Assembly: GCA_000226015.1 (NCBI GenBank)
Contig: JH152799.1
Coordinates: 52,588-116,587 of the forward strand
Length of the DNA: 64,000 bases
Direction: 5' to 3'
Source: Mnemiopsis leidyi
Lineage: Eukaryota; Ctenophora; Tentaculata; Lobata; Bolinopsidae
The notes below the pieces were generated by a model. That model made no database searches and had not been told where the DNA came from. It saw only the letters and a list, made by a program, of their open reading frames with translations. How positions within the stretch are numbered: the first letter of the stretch is position 1; each line of letters starts with the position of its first letter. The position numbers were made by a program, and so were the translations under genes. Positions 56,791 through 64,000 of this stretch are shown here, one piece after another.

Positions 56791-59700
56791 GGACGGCTCT
56801 CTTCAAGGACACTATATTCGACTAACGAGTGGCTACCGTTAACATCTTGTCAAAACGGGTCGAAAAGTTTAAAATAGCCGTTGGGAGAGAGCGTGAAGAT
56901 GTTTTAAAGTTGTTGAAGTTTGGTTCGGGTTATTTACTAGCCTATCACAAACAAAAGAAATAAGGTGATGAAAATTACAAATGATCATGGCGGTCATGTG
57001 ATAGTAATTTTAGAGTTGTGGGAAACCTTAATACGTTTTGATACATCGGTGGGAAACTTTAGTGAATATCACTGTAAGAAATTAGTTATTGTTAATCAAT
57101 ATTTCGATAGTTAATAGTCAACATTATTTACTAAAATATTTTGGTTAAAATTCCTTGCATTTCCAACCTGCTGAACTAGACTCTTCAGAGGAAGTCCGTT
57201 GAACCCGATAAAATATACATATTCTCACACGTGACTTCTACATATGTATAGATTTTGCCGTAACTTAAATATATATTTATGCATTTTCTAGGAATAAAAT
57301 GCACCAAGTGCGTCTTTAAGGCTCTGTAATACTTCAAAATGATATCGTTTCTGGAGAAGAAAGCATTGTGACTACCATTCTTTTTGTTTGATGCTCGCAC
57401 AGAAAACTGAACCAAGGTAAATTACACATTGTAATGGACAGCACGTGGAACTATCATTGCCAGATATGGCTGTAGTGCAGTCCCAAAAATATGTCGCACG
57501 TGACTTCACAGCATTTACTGCAAACAGTTCGTAGGGATAACAGTGCTGATGTTATGCAGTGAAATCAGAGAGAGAGACCAGCTATGATGGTAAACAGTAA
57601 GTCATGTCGACAGCTTGACAGGATGTAGAGATTTACTAAATTATCCAGAACAGAAAAAAATATTATGCGGATATGAGCATAAGGCACAAGGTATATGTGT
57701 ATACTACAACGTGTACATTGACACATTGTACTATATTTGTACTTGTACTATGCACATTACACAATTGTGTATACAGAATATGATAGATATGCCAATTGTA
57801 CAAGTACAATTATTGGACAATAATTATTGTCCATATTTGGAGTACACGAAAATATTCAGTATACTGTACAAGACATGTCTGGCTCCCAAGACGTAACCAA
57901 GACATGTTGTCATGGTAACGTTGTCAACGTTCCAAAGAGGTAGCCCGGAAGGAATGTGTCAAGGAATGTAACCAGAACATGATCTTACCCTGGTCAGTTC
58001 GCACTGTTAAACCAATTCACGCCACTTTCAGGAGACTGATAAGAATGTATAAGGATCGTGATGTCACCTGTCTCTTGGCAGGAAATGGAATGACATGAAG
58101 CTGGTTGAGGATGAAGATGATATGGATGCTATTTGAAGAAGAGTTTCTCAATTGGGGGAGGATGTTTATCTGGTTTTTCAGTTTTTACTCGACCTGGTCG
58201 AATCAACTATTATCAAAATTCTGGCTACCAGTTCATCATTTTGGCCAAACAGCAATGATCACTCCAAAATCCCTACTTAATTCTTACACGATCCCTGCAT
58301 AATCTCATGTGATCAATACCTGAGTATTTTGGATTCTTGGAAATTCTGGAAAATCTTTCGGTATACCTACTTTTAAGTTTTTACATTTACACACATGGTT
58401 AGGGATGCACTTGATGATATAAAGAGCAATTCATTATTTCCAGGTCAAATAGGCGGTTGAGCACCAAAAGTCTGAAAGTATATTCTAGAAGGTATTCGTT
58501 ACCTGGCCATCTTCCACAGAACTACATACTTATTACTAAATCAAAAGTTTATAGACAACTAAAATGTATTCCCGTGACGTCGCCGATCATGGAGGTGAGA
58601 CTCAAATTAGTGGTAAATAAATAAAACTAAATAAGTAGAACGTATACATGATGTCAATACCTTACATTAAGACACTGAAAGCATTATGTTTGTATTAGTT
58701 CCAAACTGCCAGAAAATCCGGTATTGTTCGATGATAGAAATAGAAGTTGCAGTCATGATGTGTAACGTCAGATAGGAAATATGCGATTTTTAATAACTTA
58801 ATGTGGATTGGATACATGTATGGAGAATTGGCGATGTTACAGAAAAACAACCCCCTTTGATTCATGACACAGTGGTTACAAATACAGTGACTGTCATTCG
58901 TGTTTATGACCATGCGAATGTTCCTTTTCTCATACTTCAGACCTATGAGGTATGACTTTATGGATAGTTGAAATTCTTCATGCAGGTAGCGTCATTATTG
59001 TGTTTAACATCATTGTAGAGATTTTCACGTAACCTATGGTAACTATGATTTCGGAAATAAATACGGTCACCACGATGACTAGAAACCGTCTAGATTTGAT
59101 CTAATCAGAGACTCTTGATACAAGCAGATTGCTTTTATTTCCTCTAGACTGACAAGACATGACTTGAAGATAACTTTTCAATAATAAGCCCGATTGACAC
59201 TGTGGTTGTCATGGTGACGCAAGGGTTTCCCAGGTATTTGCGGACTTGGATGACGGCCGTTTTAAACCTCCCAGGGTAAAGGCCGACCGACCTCGACTTT
59301 AACAAGGAAGACCAACACGGAGCACACACATACATCAGGCGCTATAATTAGACAGAATCACAGAGAATTTAACTTTTAAAGTTGCTTCCTCAAGTAGTGT
59401 TACACCTACACTATATTAAGCTTAAAGAAACCTAAAGGGAGTTAAAGACAAACAGATACAGCAGGACGAGCAAGAAACACAGGGATGAGTCTGATGTAAA
59501 CAATGTGTGTGAGCGAGCTCGAGGTAACATGTAACAACCACGCAAGGAGAGAACACACACGCCTCCCACATATTGCATTCTGTACCATGTTGTGACAGAA
59601 ACAAGGGCCAGAAACGAAAGGCAGAAGAGCGAAGAGCTTACTAAAATGTGGAGTTTCCAACTCGCGTGATCATGCAAGAGATATGCGTGTCGTAGTGCTA

Positions 59701-62630
59701 TTTGAACGAGATTGACTAGAGTTAAAATGCCTTGCATATCGCTGTTCAAACAAATATAGAGCTTGTGTGGATGTGTGCATGTTCACTTCGAAGAGGAGAT
59801 ATGACAGTCAATTACATATGTTAAACCAGGACGACAAGACGTGTATACTATGTGGAATATCATGGAATATTAAGAGGTAAGCATTGTAGAACATGGTCAG
59901 TGTCGGGGGACTGGGGAGGTATCGCACAATGGGGACTGAGGTGGGGATTGTTCAGGGGGCTATTGTTAAGGGAGGTTCATTTGCAAAGCCTCTACAGAGG
60001 GGGCAGCTTCCAGAGGGAGGAAATACATAAATACAGCTACTAATCAAGCAAATAAAGCATACAATCTAACAGGTTTTGAAGTCGTTTGTCATGTTCAAGT
60101 ATAGGACGATATGATGAAAAGGACAATCGTGAAAGGAACACAGATTAACTGATAAGAAATGCTTCACATCGAATAAACCGCCCTAACAATAGGCCACTAC
60201 ATTAAGAATTAGAAAAGATAAGAAAGTGCACCCTGAATACCGGGCTTGTAAGGATTCCCGGCTTTGAGAACTCGTATTGTGAAAGCTAGCTCAATAACCT
60301 AGATCGAATTGCAGTAAAGTCTGACAAGACTAGAACGGTTCACGGTTCACATCAATGCTACTCAACCAGGTACTCAAGATACACCCACACGTGTAAAAGT
60401 CAACCTACTCCGTTCTCACAGAAAAACGAATGGAATCTTCCCAGGAAGATGTAAATCTTCCCAAGCACGCACCCCTGAAGAAGGGGGTAGGAGTCTACGG
60501 TAACCAGGAGGAGAAGCCCTATCCTCCCCCCAACATATCCTCACAAAAACACTGAGATGAGAATTATTTGAAACTTTAAACCAGACAGTATCAGTTCGGT
60601 GACACCCGGTGATACGTACAGGTGATATGAAAGTGTGTGACTGGTTAGGTGGTGTTGACGGGCACGGTGAGCGCCGTGATGACGTCACGATTTCTCTCAT
60701 GCAGGGCCAAGTGGGATCGACATTATCACGGACTGCTGCTGGGGACACGAAAGGGAGCCGGAAATGCGCGTGTAACGTGCAGAAGATGGCCTGAGAAGCG
60801 TGAAGGAAAAGGTATAACGAAAAAATACAAGCCAAAAGGAGATATTATGAGAATTTTAGAAATGCCTGTTCCGATGATTACAAGAAAACAGCAGAATGAT
60901 AAGAGCGTATAAGCAGAAATGGAAAAAATTAGCGACAACTTCATAAATGCTCAACAATAAGTCGGAACTTGGTTGGCGTGTCATGGAACAAATAAGCTGA
61001 TAGGACATTGCTCGGCGTGAGACATAAACTACTAGAGATCATTTGTAAACACTGGCAGTGTCTCCCGAAAAATACCCACATACGAATGACCTAGGATTCA
61101 AGAAAGCCTACTGATTACATACAACGAAGTTCTGCGACAAGATAACCAGCGGTAAAAACGGAAGATAACACCGACAGGTGCAACAAACAAAACAGGGCGG
61201 GGAGGCGAGAAAAAGAGAGAGGAGGGATCTTCTCTCCAACAGGAAGGAAACAAGAGGACAAGCAGAGCCGGATCTGGAGAGAGAGTGTTGTTGTGACAAC
61301 CCACCACGGGGGCTGCCCACTCTTAGCTGACACTGCTTAGCACACATCACTCTCTGGTACAGATAAGTCTTGGAGTCACGTGTCCGGGTCAGGTGACCCG
61401 CACTGCCAGGCGAGAGAGTCACCTAGCACTGCCTTCCTCTCCCTCCCTCCCAACCGAATTAATTTCATATTATCAGCAGGACAGTGCCGCAATAACTCAG
61501 TAAACAGGGAGGCTGAGTCAGCGAGCGAGAGAGAGAGAACGAGAAAAAACAAGTGAAAACTTTAAGTAATATTTGATGTGGGAGTCATGTCTTACTGGAC
61601 CATGGTGGCATGCAGGACTTGCTCATCAAAGGTTGTTACAAGTCGCAACTTCCTTTGCTTGCGGCCGCAGAGGGGTAGCCGGATCAGCAGATTTTATTTA
61701 TCTCACTTGACCTTATCAGCTATTTTATTGGTTGAAATTACTTCGTTGAAGTCATTAGTCCTTGTAATTATCTTAAATCGAGGCTCTTTGGTACAGCTTT
61801 GCGTATTATTTACACTCCGACTGAAATTTTATGCCCTCATTGACGATACCCATCTTAAAGTTGTTAATTGCATTGAGCAGAAATTAACGAAATCACGATG
61901 AAAGAATTAGGATACCCCGATGATAGCCTCCTGATGATGCTCGAGTCAGTTTATCGTCGCACCGTTTTCCTCTGTACTAGGTATTTACGATCTCTCACTC
62001 TCTCAGTTACTGGAGACCAAGCTCTTCTTGCCCCTGCAATCACACCCCCAGGAGCCCCCGAGCACGATCTTCCTCCCGCGGTTTGTGGGCCTAACGGTCC
62101 CCGGTGGTCCCTAAATTCTGTACCTGTTGATGCGGCATTATACTGGAGTCGACAACTGGCCCGTGTACCCACTCTCCGCTTGGCATTATAACCTTTGAGT
62201 AGCCTAGTACGGCATCACGGTAAGAGCCTAAATTTAGATTTCTGAATAACTGATAATTGTCACATATGCCGTTTTGTGCCCCGCGTATCGCTTTCATTGA
62301 ATGTTGAGATGTTAAATACTGATCGGTACACTGGGTAGGACACTAGTTAAGGATTTTCCCGCTGCCCGAGGAAAAGTATGGGAATGGAAAGAAGTTAAAT
62401 TATGTGGGAATGTCCTTTGTATTAGAATGAATATTTTTGCGGTATTTATAATGATGTTGGCACTTTCTTACTGACATAAATTTGTTTCTGATTGATACAG
62501 TTACACAGGTGCCAGCATATCAATGCTAGGAACGTGGTAACTAAATGCTGTAGGAATTTTAGGTATGACTTACATTTTTAGGGTATACCCTAAATCGTTA
62601 TATTTAGAATTACTTCCCAAAAACGCCTCC
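56791..62630. other. Intergenic region without recognised genes
   Basis: Both strands contain only short open frames without recognisable protein features. Scattered CACGTG sites occur at 57,228, 57,442, 57,497, 60,388 and 61,377. A tract of repeated GTACA/TGTAC words lies near 57,700-57,860. GA-rich sequence occurs near 61,200-61,285 and 61,520-61,560. Distal regulatory DNA of MYRF is possible. Confidence 0.45.
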
Positions 62631-62960
62631 AAACCCTGACACTCGGCCACCCAGGCAATCAGCCAGATTAGTCAAGCGTCAATTTGTCCCGAGCTGAAAA
62701 CTCCCACGCCAGGGGTGCCAGCCGTGCGCGCACTGTGCACTGTGCTACAAGTTCCTGTCGCGCAATCCAAACCTTTAACGTAACAGTGACCGGATGTCAG
62801 TTCCAGTTGAAAGGGTGCGGACAAGCTAAGAGCGGGAGATGGTGCCAGGAGCTGGCGCGCACTGCGCCTAGTAGAAGTGCAGTGAGGCGCCACAATGGGG
62901 AGCAAACCGTGCCAAGAGACCCGTCCCAGGTCTCGTTCACTTAGCACTGTCCCAGTGTGG
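62630..62960. other. GC-rich island
   Basis: A local rise in GC and CpG with GGTGCCAG...GCGCGCACTG words occurring twice (about 62,716 and 62,840). Both strands are open for about 90 codons because AT-rich stops are rare here; no protein family was recognised. It may be a promoter island. Confidence 0.35.
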
Positions 62961-64000
62961 TGCCAATATTGAGCAGCACTTTGACCTTTTGTAGCGCGAT
63001 AAAGCGATACAAGGGTTTAAATAATCCGCGCTTTGAACGGAATGACACTCATGCCCTTTGTTAAACTCATTCTTTATTACAAAATTCAGCGGGTTTTACA
63101 GTAAGGAGAATGTGCTGCGATAACTATCACGATTGGTTTGGCTACTTACGGAAAATGGTTGTGCTGGGACGGAAGGGAAGCTGTTGACAAACTGCGTTGA
63201 AATTACAAAGCGGGAGGAAGAAAACGTCTGAAGATTACAATCAAGCGAGGTGGACGTATTGACAGAAGGAGACGTATGATAATTGGCAAGTACAACACCA
63301 TCGAGCGGCTAGGGATCGAGTGCAGGGCTGTACCCAATCCCCGTGCACTGATAACCTCCTCGACCAATCAGCGTGCACTGTCTTGTCACCTGACCATCAC
63401 ATGACTACCTCGTGACCAGCTAATTAGACTGAAATCTTGCTTGGCGGGGGCCTCACAATGCTGCGTGCTGACCAGTAAACAAGGACTTAATTAGGCATCA
63501 GAAATTAGAGGACCAAACCCGTGTATTCGGTATACGTGTAACACCATTAACATGCAAATTGTTGATTAACCCTACTGGCTATTGATATAGATGTTTCTAA
63601 ATTCTATCTTCTATTAGCGACAAGAGGGGATGGGTCCAAAGCTAAACCAGCCAGAATCCCAAACCCATTTTTTAGATGTTAAAAATGGACATTGGTTAAG
63701 TTCACCAGAGCAGGGGATTGAAATACGAGCCAGGCTGTAATCAATAAGGTTCTGATCAGGGATTGGGCCGATTAGGCTTGGTTGGAATAGGCTGAGGTTA
63801 TCCAGGAAACTTGGTTAACAACAGACTTCTACCTTTGAGAGGTTTCCAGCTGATAAGGGGGTAAGAGTTCTCATTGACGTGATTAGTGAAGCACGAATAA
63901 GCCCATGACTGATGTCACCTGGCCTATATCAACCTGCCTAATGTATACATGCAAAGACGCGACCTTTCACATTGAGCCGGTTTGTTACATCACAGAGCAC
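62961..64000. other. Intergenic right end of the window
   Basis: Nothing recognised on either strand. Confidence 0.4.

Noticed and set aside
61898-62191. Plus-strand open frame of 97 codons rich in Pro and Leu
   Set aside because: No known family, no supporting splice sites, and it lies in a stretch where several frames are open by base composition.
62672-62947. Open frames of about 90 codons on both strands
   Set aside because: GC-rich sequence has few stops. Symmetry on both strands argues against real coding.
1-64000. LTR retroelements, endogenous viruses, Polintons, LINEs
   Set aside because: No paired long terminal repeats and no reverse transcriptase, integrase, capsid or polymerase motif were seen on either strand. 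The repeats present are short and non-coding.

Overview
The window is nuclear DNA from an animal. It holds a complete, intron-rich MYRF (myelin regulatory factor) gene, an animal-type carotenoid oxygenase, a rhodopsin-class (class A) GPCR, canonical GT-AG introns of about 0.1-2 kb, and AT-rich intergenic DNA full of small palindromic repeats. Two runs of N mark scaffold gaps. The mix would suit an early-branching animal such as a cnidarian-like lineage, but I cannot name the species.

Layout. 1-3.4 kb: repeat-rich intergenic DNA with a foldback element, a GGCC-rich tandem array and one copy of a dispersed repeat. 3.47-4.64 kb, plus strand: a single-exon class A GPCR with one in-frame TAA in transmembrane helix 6. 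5.05-5.27 kb, minus strand: a possible signal-anchor exon. 7.35-8.95 kb, plus strand: an intronless carotenoid cleavage oxygenase with a predicted signal peptide and all four iron-binding histidines. 10.5-36.8 kb, minus strand: one giant gene of about 8,490 codons. It starts with a separate signal-peptide exon and then runs almost unbroken. It contains blocks in which cysteine recurs every seventh residue, embedded in a supermodule of about 5 kb repeated roughly three times. I do not recognise this family and it is the most notable object here. The N-gap inside it looks false, because its two edges carry the same 41 bases. 38-40.5 kb: an island of palindromic and foldback repeats, with a second gap. 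42.7-53.3 kb, minus strand: MYRF in 16 exons whose phases all agree. 53.3-64 kb: the MYRF upstream region, with no recognised gene.

The four recognised loci share no obvious pathway. MYRF is a membrane-tethered transcription factor that frees itself by self-cleavage. The oxygenase would cleave carotenoids. The GPCR is an orphan receptor and may be null in this assembly. The giant product is predicted to be secreted, strongly basic and disulfide-rich, so a structural or adhesive extracellular role is possible, but that is inference.

The hexamer CACGTG is concentrated on the MYRF side: at least 29 sites between 38.8 and 61.4 kb against two noticed before that. They include a cluster of seven with CCAAT boxes upstream of MYRF and an array with a 21-bp period downstream of it. 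No virus-derived element, LTR pair, reverse transcriptase, tRNA, rRNA or CRISPR array was recognised.
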